From the NCBI GenBank assembly GCA_036656795.1, contig JAVXHR010000040.1, positions 1-7,487 of the forward strand: DNA of 7,487 nt, given 5' to 3'. This DNA is from CAUPWF01 sp036656795. Its GTDB lineage: Bacteria; Bacillota; Clostridia; Lachnospirales; Lachnospiraceae. A program made the position numbers and the translations under genes. The notes beneath the pieces are model-generated. The model saw only the letters and a list, made by a program, of their open reading frames with translations. It was not told the origin of the DNA and ran no database searches. Below, one piece after another: positions 1-5,898 of the stretch (position 1 is the stretch's first letter; the number at the start of each line of letters is the position of its first letter).

Positions 1-24
1 TATTGTGTTTTTACTCAAATGAAT

Positions 25-1323
25 TTATTTTTTTGTATCGCGCATTTTACGAAGCTCCATACGTTTTTCTTTTGTGATCTTCATCCAAATCAAGACACAG
101 ACAAGACCAATAGATGCAACAACTGCTATAATTCCAAAGAATACTTTATAACCCATTGCACCACTCCATTTGTCTAAACATACCCCAGCAATCATCGGGA
201 AAAAGAATTCAGCACTATATCCCAGAGGGGTAATAATTGCAGTAGCAGTACCGGTTATTTCCAAAGGATAATCACTTTCTTCCATAATTGCAAAATGCAT
301 AGATTGAATTGCATACATAGAGGCATAGATGCAAGCACAGAAACATAGTAACATCCAAATCATAGAAGCCTTACCAGGAGTGAATATAACACCTACAATA
401 CCAGAAATCATTATTATAAATGAGATAGCAGCTACTTTAGATGAGCCGATTTTATCTCCGGCAATACCAGATAGAAAACAACCAATAGGTCGACAATATT
501 GGGACATATATCCCATTGCAGCGGCAATAACGGCAGAAGTGCCAAATACAGCTGTTGCATATGGTGTAATATAGAAGTAACTAATAATCATAGCATAAGA
601 ACAAAAGATAATTAGAACCATAAGCCATGTGGTAGGCATCTTTACAACACGTTTTAATATAACCGTATCAAATAATTTTTTCTTAACAGCAGAATCTGCT
701 GCAACTTCTTCTTCAGAACCTTTATATAGAACAAATACCATGATTCCTAATAAAATACAAATAATAGAATAGATCAACATTACAGTTGTTAAAGCAACTT
801 TATCAGAAACAGCTTTTGATAAATATCCAAAGAGTGCAAGGATAATTGCGGATTGAACCATATTCACAATACCACGACCACCTTCAAAGAATCCAAATGC
901 TTTTCCTTGTTCATCACTACCTGCCAAAGAGCGAATTGCTTTCACCAGTGCGCTCCAGAATGTTAAGATAGAAGTAATTCCCCATGCACAGTGAATAATA
1001 AAAACAACAGGGTATGGAGGATATAGCATTAATACAAATCCTAAGATACCGGTTGTTACTAAAGAGATAGTCATTAACTGACGAGCTGGCCAGCGGTCAG
1101 CACAAAATCCACCGAGGCAATAGGCGATGACACTGAAACCACCGAAAGCACTACCTAAAGCACCCATCTGGGTATTCGTAATATGAAAATATTTTACAAA
1201 GGTGTCATAATAATAACTTCTGAAATAAGGAAGTGCATAAATTAATGCACCGGAAATAATTAGGATAATTAAAGTTGGCATGTTTCGTTTTAATTTACTT
1301 TGAATAGTAGTATTTTCACTCAT
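25..1323 (-). CDS. MFS transporter, 12 membrane helices, substrate unknown
   Basis: A 432-residue polytopic membrane protein of the major facilitator superfamily, expected to move a small solute across the cytoplasmic membrane by a proton or substrate gradient. Hydrophobic segments run along the whole chain (first at about 16-34, last at about 394-414) in two six-helix halves joined by a charged loop near 201-228. The loop 2-3 signature is visible as GGFCADRWPAR (71-81), with its repeat AGDKIGSSK (288-296) in the second half. FEGGRG (146-151) lies in the helix 5 region. The ATG is supported by AAGGAG 7 nt upstream (1331-1336). The gene starts 20 bp after the M24 peptidase stop and has no promoter of its own that I can see, so it is very probably the second gene of that operon and may import the peptidase substrate. 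No terminator is seen in the 24 bp left in the window. Family is certain; substrate cannot be read from sequence. Confidence 0.93.
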   Translation of the reverse strand: MSENTTIQSKLKRNMPTLIILIISGALIYALPYFRSYYYDTFVKYFHITNTQMGALGSAFGGFSVIAYCLGGFCADRWPARQLMTISLVTTGILGFVLMLYPPYPVVFIIHCAWGITSILTFWSALVKAIRSLAGSDEQGKAFGFFEGGRGIVNMVQSAIILALFGYLSKAVSDKVALTTVMLIYSIICILLGIMVFVLYKGSEEEVAADSAVKKKLFDTVILKRVVKMPTTWLMVLIIFCSYAMIISYFYITPYATAVFGTSAVIAAAMGYMSQYCRPIGCFLSGIAGDKIGSSKVAAISFIIMISGIVGVIFTPGKASMIWMLLCFCACIYASMYAIQSMHFAIMEESDYPLEITGTATAIITPLGYSAEFFFPMIAGVCLDKWSGAMGYKVFFGIIAVVASIGLVCVLIWMKITKEKRMELRKMRDTKK

Positions 1324-1343
1324 ATTTTATCTCCTTAGAATGT

Positions 1344-2447
1344 CTATTTTACGGTTTTCACAATATGATCTTCTAACTTTTTAGAAGAGTGTGTCAGAGT
1401 AATGCATCCGTCTTTTGTAACAAGAATATCATCTTCAATACGAACTCCACCTAATCCATCTATGTAGATTCCTGGTTCGATTGTAAATGTCATACCTTCT
1501 TCTAAGATTAAGTCATTTACAGAAGTGATGTAAGGCTCCTCATGAACACTTAGTCCTAATCCATGTCCTGTTCTATGTAAGAATAATTCACCATATCCAG
1601 CATCTGTAATATAATCACGTGCAGCTTTATCAACTTCTTTTGCGGTAATACCCGGTTTTACTTTTGCGATTGCAGCTAAATTAGCACCTAATACAATATC
1701 GTAGATTTCGACTAGTTTTGCATCAGGAGCTTCGTCTACAAAGAGACATCTTGTAATATCGGACCAGTAATAGTTATAATAGGCACAGAAATCAAGAAGG
1801 ATAATGTCACCTTTTTTAAATGCATAATCTCCGGAAGTCCCATGACAATTAGCAGAATTAGCAGCAGCAAGAACAAGGATAATTACTTCATCTGTCAAAA
1901 AACCTTTATAAGTACACATGTAATCATAAAGCATTTTATTTAATTCTTTTTCAGTCATTCCAATTTTTATTTTATCGGAAATGAATACAATAGCTTCATC
2001 AACAATTTTGGCAGCATATTGCATTTGCTCAATTTCATCTTCATCTTTATACATGCGAACACTTGCAAGTACATTGCCAATATCTTTTACCTCGCATTTT
2101 AGTTGATGCAGAATTTCACCAATTGCCATAGAATAGTATTTTGTTTCTACTGCAAGAGTGTGGCAATCTCCAACTAATTCTTCAATAATCCGAGCAGGAC
2201 CATCACTATCTTGATAGACATGTTCAGGAGCTACACCTTTCATACAACCAGTATCTACACTTGGGTTAATCATATGGATACTATTATCAGATGCATTGAT
2301 AACTAATCCGTAAAATCTTTCATATGGGTTAATATAGTTTCCGGTTAGATATAACATAGACATTGGATCTCCAACGAGCGCCTTGTCAAATCCTCCTTTT
2401 CTTAAATTCTCACATACATTCTTTTTTCTTTCGTCATATACATTCAT
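1344..2447 (-). CDS. M24 family metallopeptidase (Xaa-Pro dipeptidase/aminopeptidase type)
   Basis: A 367-residue cytosolic enzyme of the pita-bread fold M24B group. An N-terminal creatinase-like domain (about 1-130) precedes the catalytic domain (about 140-360). All five expected metal ligands are visible: Asp219 in ILLDFC, Asp230 in WSDITR, His295 in RTGHGLGLSVHEEP, Glu324 in IEPGIY and Glu338 in VRIEDD. His202 in NCHG is a likely substrate-side histidine. It should therefore be an active dinuclear metal hydrolase. Members cut Xaa-Pro bonds, but relatives act on creatine or ectoine, so the substrate is open. I start at 2447 because AAGGAG lies just upstream (within 2453-2458). The in-frame ATG at 2480 would add 11 residues but has no ribosome site and lies inside an inverted repeat. 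It is the first gene of an operon with the MFS transporter, driven by a promoter at 2501-2529, with the XRE-cupin regulator next door upstream. Confidence 0.93.
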   Translation of the reverse strand: MNVYDERKKNVCENLRKGGFDKALVGDPMSMLYLTGNYINPYERFYGLVINASDNSIHMINPSVDTGCMKGVAPEHVYQDSDGPARIIEELVGDCHTLAVETKYYSMAIGEILHQLKCEVKDIGNVLASVRMYKDEDEIEQMQYAAKIVDEAIVFISDKIKIGMTEKELNKMLYDYMCTYKGFLTDEVIILVLAAANSANCHGTSGDYAFKKGDIILLDFCAYYNYYWSDITRCLFVDEAPDAKLVEIYDIVLGANLAAIAKVKPGITAKEVDKAARDYITDAGYGELFLHRTGHGLGLSVHEEPYITSVNDLILEEGMTFTIEPGIYIDGLGGVRIEDDILVTKDGCITLTHSSKKLEDHIVKTVK

Positions 2448-2465
2448 AAAAACTCCTTTCTGTTC

Positions 2466-2480
2466 GTGAAACGTTTTCAC
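2466..2480. promoter_or_regulatory. Candidate operator: GTGAAA-N3-TTTCAC inverted repeat
   Basis: Perfect 6-bp arms around a 3-bp centre; on the minus strand the site reads GTGAAAACGTTTCAC. It lies between the -10 box (2501-2506) and the ribosome binding site of the M24 gene, about +14 to +28 in the transcript, a good place for a roadblock repressor. The A-rich/CG/T-rich core resembles LacI-family operators. It is one base short of a canonical CcpA cre site, so CcpA or a LacI-type regulator is possible, as is the neighbouring XRE-cupin protein. The identity of the binder is inference. Confidence 0.45.
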
Positions 2481-2500
2481 AACAATGAAATATTATTTGT

Positions 2501-2529
2501 ATTATACGTTATTTATTTGTCAATAGCAA
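2501..2529 (-). promoter_or_regulatory. Sigma-A type promoter of the M24-MFS operon
   Basis: On the minus strand a perfect -10 TATAAT (2501-2506) is preceded after exactly 17 bp by TTGCTA (2524-2529), a 4/6 match to the -35 consensus. A perfect TTGACA lies at 2518-2523, but it is only 11 bp from that TATAAT; it would pair with TACAAA at 16 bp instead. Either reading starts transcription near 2485-2495, about 40-50 nt before the ATG. Confidence 0.6.
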
Positions 2530-2550
2530 GTATAAAATTAAAATTAAACA

Positions 2551-2598
2551 ATAAAATAAAAAAAGATTGGGAAGAAGTATAAACTTTCACCAATCTTT
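2551..2598 (-). terminator. Rho-independent terminator of the XRE-cupin gene
   Basis: Reading the minus strand after the regulator's stop, a 9-bp stem AAAGATTGG / CCAATCTTT (2590-2598 with 2562-2570) encloses a 19-nt loop and is followed by a U-rich run (2551-2561). It lies between the regulator and the M24 promoter, so it separates the two transcription units. The stem is AT-rich and the loop is long, so efficiency may be moderate. Confidence 0.7.
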
Positions 2599-2609
2599 CA
2601 TCAATCTTT
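2588..2609. repeat. 11-bp tandem duplication at the terminator arm
   Basis: Two adjacent 11-bp units, CACCAATCTTT (2588-2598) and CATCAATCTTT (2599-2609), differ at one base. The first contains the 5' arm of the terminator stem (as transcribed), so the second gives a spare arm that could pair 8-9 bp with the same partner and take in part of the U-run. Confidence 0.6.
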
Positions 2610-2631
2610 TGTTTTGTTGTTTAAATATTGT

Positions 2632-3180
2632 TTATCCGGGAAACCATTGTTTCGCCCAGAAGGTAACACAAGGTTCTTTTTGTGTATTATAGACACAATG
2701 TGAAATATGAGCTCTAATAAGGACAGTGTCACCAGCATTTAGATGATAAGTTTCATCATTAATACAGACAGTTAAAGAGCCGGAGATAATAGTACCGATT
2801 TCATCATAGTCATGTGTCCAAGTTAGTCCATTAAAGGTGCTTTCCGCATCAAAAGTAATATACATATAGGTTGCGGCATTGGTTCCAAAATCTACAGTTT
2901 CCATGCGCATACATTGGGTCTCGTCAATAGTGACTTCTCGTTCTTGCGCACGAATAACTGTACGTTCTTCTGCATTATGTGCAAGTAAGTCTCCAACAGA
3001 AGTATCTAAAGCCGTGCATATTTTTTGCATATTCTGCAGAGTGGGACTATTTTTATTGCGCTCTAAATTACTTAAGTACCCGACAGACAGACCAGACATG
3101 GTTGCAAGTTGCTGTAATGTGATGTACTTTGTTTTGCGCAGTCTTCGAATACTAACGCCAATATTATTAATCTCACTCAT
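2632..3180 (-). CDS. XRE-family HTH transcriptional regulator with C-terminal cupin domain
   Basis: A 182-residue DNA-binding regulator. Residues about 8-66 form a lambda-repressor-like HTH (IRRLRKTKYITLQQLA followed by GLSVGYLSNLERNKNSPTL). Residues about 105-178 form a cupin barrel that normally senses a small ligand. Of the cupin metal ligands, His123, Glu127 and Gly134 of motif 1 and Gly150, His161 and Asn165 of motif 2 are in register. The first histidine of HxH is Trp121 and the usual PxG is RAH (156-158), so metal binding may be weakened. Length is typical (about 180). The ATG has AAGGAG about 8 nt upstream. Such proteins commonly control adjacent transport or amine/amino acid catabolism genes; here the M24 peptidase and MFS gene lie directly downstream in the same direction but beyond a terminator, so they are the likely targets. 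Autoregulation is possible through the inverted repeat at 3206-3230. Target and ligand are inference. Confidence 0.92.
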   Translation of the reverse strand: MSEINNIGVSIRRLRKTKYITLQQLATMSGLSVGYLSNLERNKNSPTLQNMQKICTALDTSVGDLLAHNAEERTVIRAQEREVTIDETQCMRMETVDFGTNAATYMYITFDAESTFNGLTWTHDYDEIGTIISGSLTVCINDETYHLNAGDTVLIRAHISHCVYNTQKEPCVTFWAKQWFPG

Positions 3181-3205
3181 AGGTGTCTCCTTTTTGTATC
3201 ATAGC

Positions 3206-3230
3206 ATGTAATTTTTCAAGCATATTACAT
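3206..3230. promoter_or_regulatory. Inverted repeat ATGTAAT-N11-ATTACAT upstream of the XRE-cupin gene
   Basis: Perfect 7-bp arms (3206-3212 and 3224-3230) lie 26 bp before the regulator's ATG, next to its ribosome site, in a very AT-rich stretch with several weak -10-like boxes on the minus strand (TATAAT complement at 3255-3260). The position suits an autoregulatory operator, but AT-rich DNA yields such repeats by chance. Confidence 0.3.
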
Positions 3231-3314
3231 ATGATATTTTAATGTCATGCAGATATTATAATATATTTTCCATAAGATTACTATCCTGTATTACGATTGA
3301 GTTAAATCTATATC

Positions 3315-3343
3315 TTGAAAATATAGTGGGAATAAGTTATAGT
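3315..3343 (+). promoter_or_regulatory. Sigma-A type promoter of the rhomboid gene
   Basis: TTGAAA (3315-3320), 17-bp spacer, TATAGT (3338-3343). Each box is a close match to consensus and the spacing is optimal. It predicts a transcript start near 3350 and a leader of about 38 nt before the ATG at 3389. Confidence 0.7.
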
Positions 3344-3388
3344 GATGCCATTAAGAATGACTAAAATTATAGAAATGGAAGTGCTATT

Positions 3389-3991
3389 ATGTATCAGAAA
3401 AAAGCATATTGTACGATGGGACTTGTACTTATAAATGTTATTGTATTCTTTACATTAACTATGTTGGGACAGACAGAAGATAGTGGGTTTATGTTGGCGC
3501 ATGGGGCCATGTATGCTCCTTATGTATTGGTACAAGGTGAGTATTATCGCATCTTTACCAGTATGTTTTTGCATTTTGGATTTTCACACCTTATGAATAA
3601 CATGATAATACTATTGGTACTTGGGTGGAATTTGGAGTTGGAATTAGGGAAGATAAAATACATATGTCTTTATTTGGTCAGTGGATTGGGTGGAACATTG
3701 TTGTCCTTAGGGATTGATATAAAAACGGGGGAATATGCAGTATCAGCAGGTGCATCCGGCGCAATCTTTGGAGTAATCGGTGCATTGTTATATATAGCAC
3801 TACGTAATCATGGCCGTGTAGGAAACATATCGGGAAAGGGAATCATTTTCATGATTGTATGTAGTCTGTATTATGGATTTACCGGAACGGGAATAGGAAA
3901 TTGGGCCCATATTGGTGGGTTGTGTGTCGGGTTTTTGGCTGGGATACTATTGTATTGGAAGCGTAATGGTAAATATAGTCCCAACTTGTAA
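3389..3991 (+). CDS. Rhomboid family intramembrane serine protease
   Basis: A 200-residue membrane protease of the compact six-helix bacterial rhomboid type; it should cut substrate transmembrane segments within the bilayer. Visible signatures are GEYYRIFTSMFLH (50-62) with the following HLMNN (67-71, the HxxxN motif near helix 2), the nucleophile motif GASGAIFG (121-128, Ser123) and AHIGG (173-177, His174 as the second member of the Ser-His dyad). Hydrophobic segments are seen near 9-26, 56-80, 92-109, 119-138, 151-164 and 172-189. No extra cytosolic domain is present. The ribosome site (GGAAG near 3377-3381) is weak, but no better in-frame start exists. The last 45 bp overlap the oppositely oriented kinase gene. 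No partner or substrate can be told from the neighbours. Confidence 0.93.
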   Translation: MYQKKAYCTMGLVLINVIVFFTLTMLGQTEDSGFMLAHGAMYAPYVLVQGEYYRIFTSMFLHFGFSHLMNNMIILLVLGWNLELELGKIKYICLYLVSGLGGTLLSLGIDIKTGEYAVSAGASGAIFGVIGALLYIALRNHGRVGNISGKGIIFMIVCSLYYGFTGTGIGNWAHIGGLCVGFLAGILLYWKRNGKYSPNL

Positions 3992-4675
3992 TTCGGAATG
4001 TAGTTCAATAGTACCATTGTGGGCCTTGATGGTTTTTTGAGCAATTGCAAGACCGAGACCGGTACCTCCTTGTTTGTATGTTACAAATGGAGTGAAGATA
4101 CTGTCTAGTTGTTCCGATGGAATCCCACATCCTGAATCTTCAATATTGATGATAATATGGGTATCTGTTTGGGAGACAAGTAATCGAATTGTTCCGGTGG
4201 AGTCTACCGCATCTTGTGCATTTCGAAGTAAGTTTAACAGGACTTCTTTTAGTTTTGTTTGATCTGCTTGAATGGTAGGTAAGGTAGGCGGAATACGAGA
4301 GATAAATGAAATCTTAGTATCTACAATAGAGGTGGCAAATGAGAGAACTAAGTGCTTTAAAATAGAACAAAGGTCAATGGTCTCTAAAGTAAGTGTATCT
4401 CCATTATTATAGTTTGATAAAGCCTCTAGGAGTATTTTCATAAATTCAACATCGTCAACAAGAGATCCCCAATGTTTGAAATCAATAACTTCTGGGTGTT
4501 GCGCTTGGATTAATTGAATGGTACTATATACAAGAGTGAGAGGATTGCGTATTTCGTGACTGATTTTACTGATATTATATTTGTGAGAAGCTATTAATTT
4601 TTCAAGCAACTCACGATTTTCAAGAGTTTCATTCATAAGAGCTTCAAGTGCTTGCATATCTTCATTAGTAAACAT
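3947..4675 (-). CDS. Soluble sensor histidine kinase without input domain
   Basis: A 242-residue kinase made of little more than the catalytic core. A short helical N-terminus (1-37, likely coiled coil) leads into the HisKA-type dimerisation helix with phospho-acceptor His40 in SHEIRNPLTL. The HATPase domain shows the N box LLNLLRNAQDA (147-157), G1 box EDSGCGIP (179-186), F box IFTPF (193-197) and G2 box GGTGLGLA (203-210). There is no transmembrane segment, PAS, GAF or HAMP, so it is cytosolic and may sense through a partner protein. No response regulator lies in the window, so it is an orphan here; sporulation phosphorelay or another Clostridial pathway is only a guess. I start at 4675 because an AAAGGGG site lies 8-9 nt upstream. 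The in-frame ATG at 4711 lies upstream of the -10 box and so is probably not transcribed. The 3' end overlaps the rhomboid gene by 45 bp. Confidence 0.92.
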   Translation of the reverse strand: MFTNEDMQALEALMNETLENRELLEKLIASHKYNISKISHEIRNPLTLVYSTIQLIQAQHPEVIDFKHWGSLVDDVEFMKILLEALSNYNNGDTLTLETIDLCSILKHLVLSFATSIVDTKISFISRIPPTLPTIQADQTKLKEVLLNLLRNAQDAVDSTGTIRLLVSQTDTHIIINIEDSGCGIPSEQLDSIFTPFVTYKQGGTGLGLAIAQKTIKAHNGTIELHSELQVGTIFTITLPIQ

Positions 4676-4701
4676 AGGGAATCCCCTTTCTATTTTATGT
4701 A

Positions 4702-4730
4702 AGCATAGCATCTTGAGTGAAAATATTCAA
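4702..4730 (-). promoter_or_regulatory. Promoter of the histidine kinase gene (extended -10)
   Basis: On the minus strand TTGAAT (4725-4730), 17-bp spacer, TATGCT (4702-4707), preceded by TG one base upstream (TGCTATGCT), an extended -10. It predicts a start near 4695, a short leader of about 20 nt that includes the AAAGGGG ribosome site, and translation from the ATG at 4675. Confidence 0.5.
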
Positions 4731-4795
4731 TCACAATCATTCGGCGATATATGACAATATATGATAAAAAATGAATGGGGAAAGAAGGAGACGAA

Positions 4796-5206
4796 ATGAA
4801 AGATGACAATTGTATATTTTGTAAAATAGCAAATGGCGAAATTCCATCGGCAACGTTGTATGAGGATGAAGATTTTCGTGTAATTTTAGACCTTGCACCT
4901 GCAGCCAAAGGACATGCACTTATTCTCCCAAAGGAACATTATGCCAATCTATATGAATTAGATGATTCCATAGCAGCAAAAGTTTTTGTACTTGCAAAAA
5001 AGATGATTACAAAACTTACAGAAATCTTAGGGTGTGATGGATATAACATTGTCCAGAACAATGGAGAAGTTGCGGGCCAGACGGTATTTCACTTTCATAT
5101 GCATCTGATACCAAGGTATCATGACGATCAGGTAGGTTTGGGTTGGAATATGGGCACTTTGACAGAGGAAGATAAAAATGATATCTTAAGCAAATTAAAT
5201 AAATAA
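4796..5206 (+). CDS. HIT family nucleotide-binding hydrolase (histidine triad protein)
   Basis: A 136-residue cytosolic protein of the Hint/HIT branch, which hydrolyses nucleoside phosphoramidates or related adenylylated compounds using the middle histidine of the triad. The triad is seen as HFHMHLI (99-105: His99, His101, His103). The N-terminus NCIFCKIANGEIPSA (5-19) carries a CxxC pair (Cys6, Cys9) that, with His48 in PKEHY, matches the zinc site of many bacterial HIT proteins. QNNGEVAGQTVFH (87-99) is the typical approach to the active site. Length is normal. The start at 4796 has GAAGGAG 5 nt upstream; the in-frame ATG at 4775 would add 7 residues and would put that site inside the gene. 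It is divergent from the kinase gene (120 bp shared upstream region, no convincing + strand promoter found), and the sigma factor gene follows 75 bp later in the same direction. Confidence 0.95.
   Translation: MKDDNCIFCKIANGEIPSATLYEDEDFRVILDLAPAAKGHALILPKEHYANLYELDDSIAAKVFVLAKKMITKLTEILGCDGYNIVQNNGEVAGQTVFHFHMHLIPRYHDDQVGLGWNMGTLTEEDKNDILSKLNK
5159..5187 (+). promoter_or_regulatory. Possible internal promoter for the sigma factor gene
   Basis: A perfect TTGACA (5159-5164), 17-bp spacer, TATCTT (5182-5187, 4/6 match) near the 3' end of the HIT gene. It would start transcription near 5194, giving a leader of about 88 nt before the sigma factor. The boxes lie in coding sequence, so the match may be coincidental. 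No better promoter is seen in 5207-5281. Confidence 0.35.
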
Positions 5207-5228
5207 GGTAAATCAGATAAATGAGATA
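5193..5228. repeat. Four imperfect 9-bp direct repeats across the HIT stop codon
   Basis: Successive units AATTAAATA, AATAAGGTA, AATCAGATA and AATGAGATA (5193-5228). The first unit and part of the second encode the last residues and stop codon (5204-5206) of the HIT protein; the rest is intergenic. It looks like a degenerate low-complexity tandem repeat with no evident function. Confidence 0.55.
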
Positions 5229-5281
5229 AGTATACGAGAAACAAGATATTTGAAAATACAAAAGAGTAGAGGGTACTTGGC

Positions 5282-5833
5282 GTGAACGACTCGATAACAA
5301 GAGCTGAATTTGAACAGATTTATAGTTCGGGAGCAGACAAAGTGTTAAAGGTAGCGTTCTATTACTCAAACAACAACGAAATAGCAGAAGAGATTATGCA
5401 GACAGCATTTTTACAATTATATGAAAAAAGAGAGGAAATAGGAAAAGAATATGCACTTTATTGGGCAATTCGAGCGACTAAGAATCTTGCAATTAATTGT
5501 ATGAAAAGAAGAAATCGTGAAGTGGCGAATGGAGATATTATAGAAGTTAGTAATCAGACGGATTCAGAGAATAGTGCTGAAGAGCAGGTACTTTTGAATC
5601 AGAAAGATCAAGAGATTTCAAAATTCAAAAAGGAAGTTTTCGAGGCACTTTTTGAGGAGAATGAGCTATGGCACAAAGCCATTATACTAACGTATGCTAT
5701 GAACAAACCACAGAAGGAAGTTGCAGAAGAATTGAGCATGAGTTCGGGAGCACTACGTAGTATGTTGCAAAGAGCGAGGAATTGGCTATCGAAAAAATAC
5801 AGAGTTCAATTTGATGACCTAAGCCGAGTATAA
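5282..5833 (+). CDS. RNA polymerase sigma-70 family factor, ECF-like
   Basis: A 183-residue sigma factor with only the two core domains. Region 2 spans about 10-80: AEEIMQTAFLQLYEKREEI (35-53) is core-binding region 2.1/2.2, and the stretch 58-80 ending in KRRNRE is the -10 recognition part. An acidic linker (about 82-112) leads to region 4 (about 118-172), whose HTH is KEVAEELSMSSGALRSMLQRA (within 145-165). The start is GTG with an AGAGGG site 8 nt upstream (5268-5273); GTG starts often limit translation. The sequence is divergent from classic ECF groups in that the region 2.2 signature is IMQTAF rather than LVQETF. The gene lies 75 bp after the HIT gene in the same direction and ends just before a hairpin. 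No anti-sigma gene follows immediately, because murG comes in on the opposite strand; a membrane protein begins at 7074. Regulon unknown. Confidence 0.88.
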   Translation: MNDSITRAEFEQIYSSGADKVLKVAFYYSNNNEIAEEIMQTAFLQLYEKREEIGKEYALYWAIRATKNLAINCMKRRNREVANGDIIEVSNQTDSENSAEEQVLLNQKDQEISKFKKEVFEALFEENELWHKAIILTYAMNKPQKEVAEELSMSSGALRSMLQRARNWLSKKYRVQFDDLSRV

Positions 5834-5836
5834 GTT

Positions 5837-5886
5837 CAAAAGTGTCGTATCGACACAAAAGATGTGATAAGTTTCGATACGGCACT
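5837..5886 (-). terminator. Hairpin between sigma factor and murG, probable murG terminator
   Basis: A 13-bp stem with one mismatch or wobble (5841-5853 with 5874-5886; core CGTATCGA / TCGATACG) encloses a second small hairpin CACA-AAAGA-TGTG (5854-5866). In the minus direction it starts 12 bp after the murG stop and is followed by a short run of four T. In the plus direction no T-run follows, so it is a poorer terminator for the sigma gene, though it could still protect that mRNA's 3' end. Confidence 0.65.
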
Positions 5887-5898
5887 AAAAACATCTCG

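Noticed and set aside
329..574. 81-codon open frame on the plus strand
   Set aside because: It is antisense to the MFS transporter coding region, has no ribosome site and no recognisable protein features.
2448..2480. Longer M24 peptidase start at 2480
   Set aside because: No ribosome site, start codon lies inside the operator-like palindrome, and a strong AGGAG precedes the ATG at 2447.
2463..2483. Canonical CcpA cre site
   Set aside because: The 13-base match lacks one base compared with the 14-base cre pattern, so I report only an operator-like inverted repeat.
2879..3211. 110-codon open frame on the plus strand
   Set aside because: It is antisense to the XRE-cupin gene, whose HTH and cupin motifs are clear; no ribosome site.
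4676..4711. Longer kinase start at 4711
   Set aside because: That ATG lies upstream of the -10 box of the likely promoter, while AAAGGGG precedes the ATG at 4675.
4690..4919. Two overlapping short frames on the minus strand
   Set aside because: They are antisense to the HIT gene and its upstream region; composition is low-complexity and no start signal is present.
5016..5369. 117-codon minus-strand frame with a YLIYLIYLI repeat that looks like a membrane peptide
   Set aside because: The repeat is only the antisense reading of the 9-bp DNA repeats at 5193-5228; the frame crosses two real genes on the other strand.
5841..5886. Hairpin as a structured small RNA or mobile element end
   Set aside because: Its place 12 bp after the murG stop, single copy and short T-run fit a terminator; no repeats or transposase are nearby.
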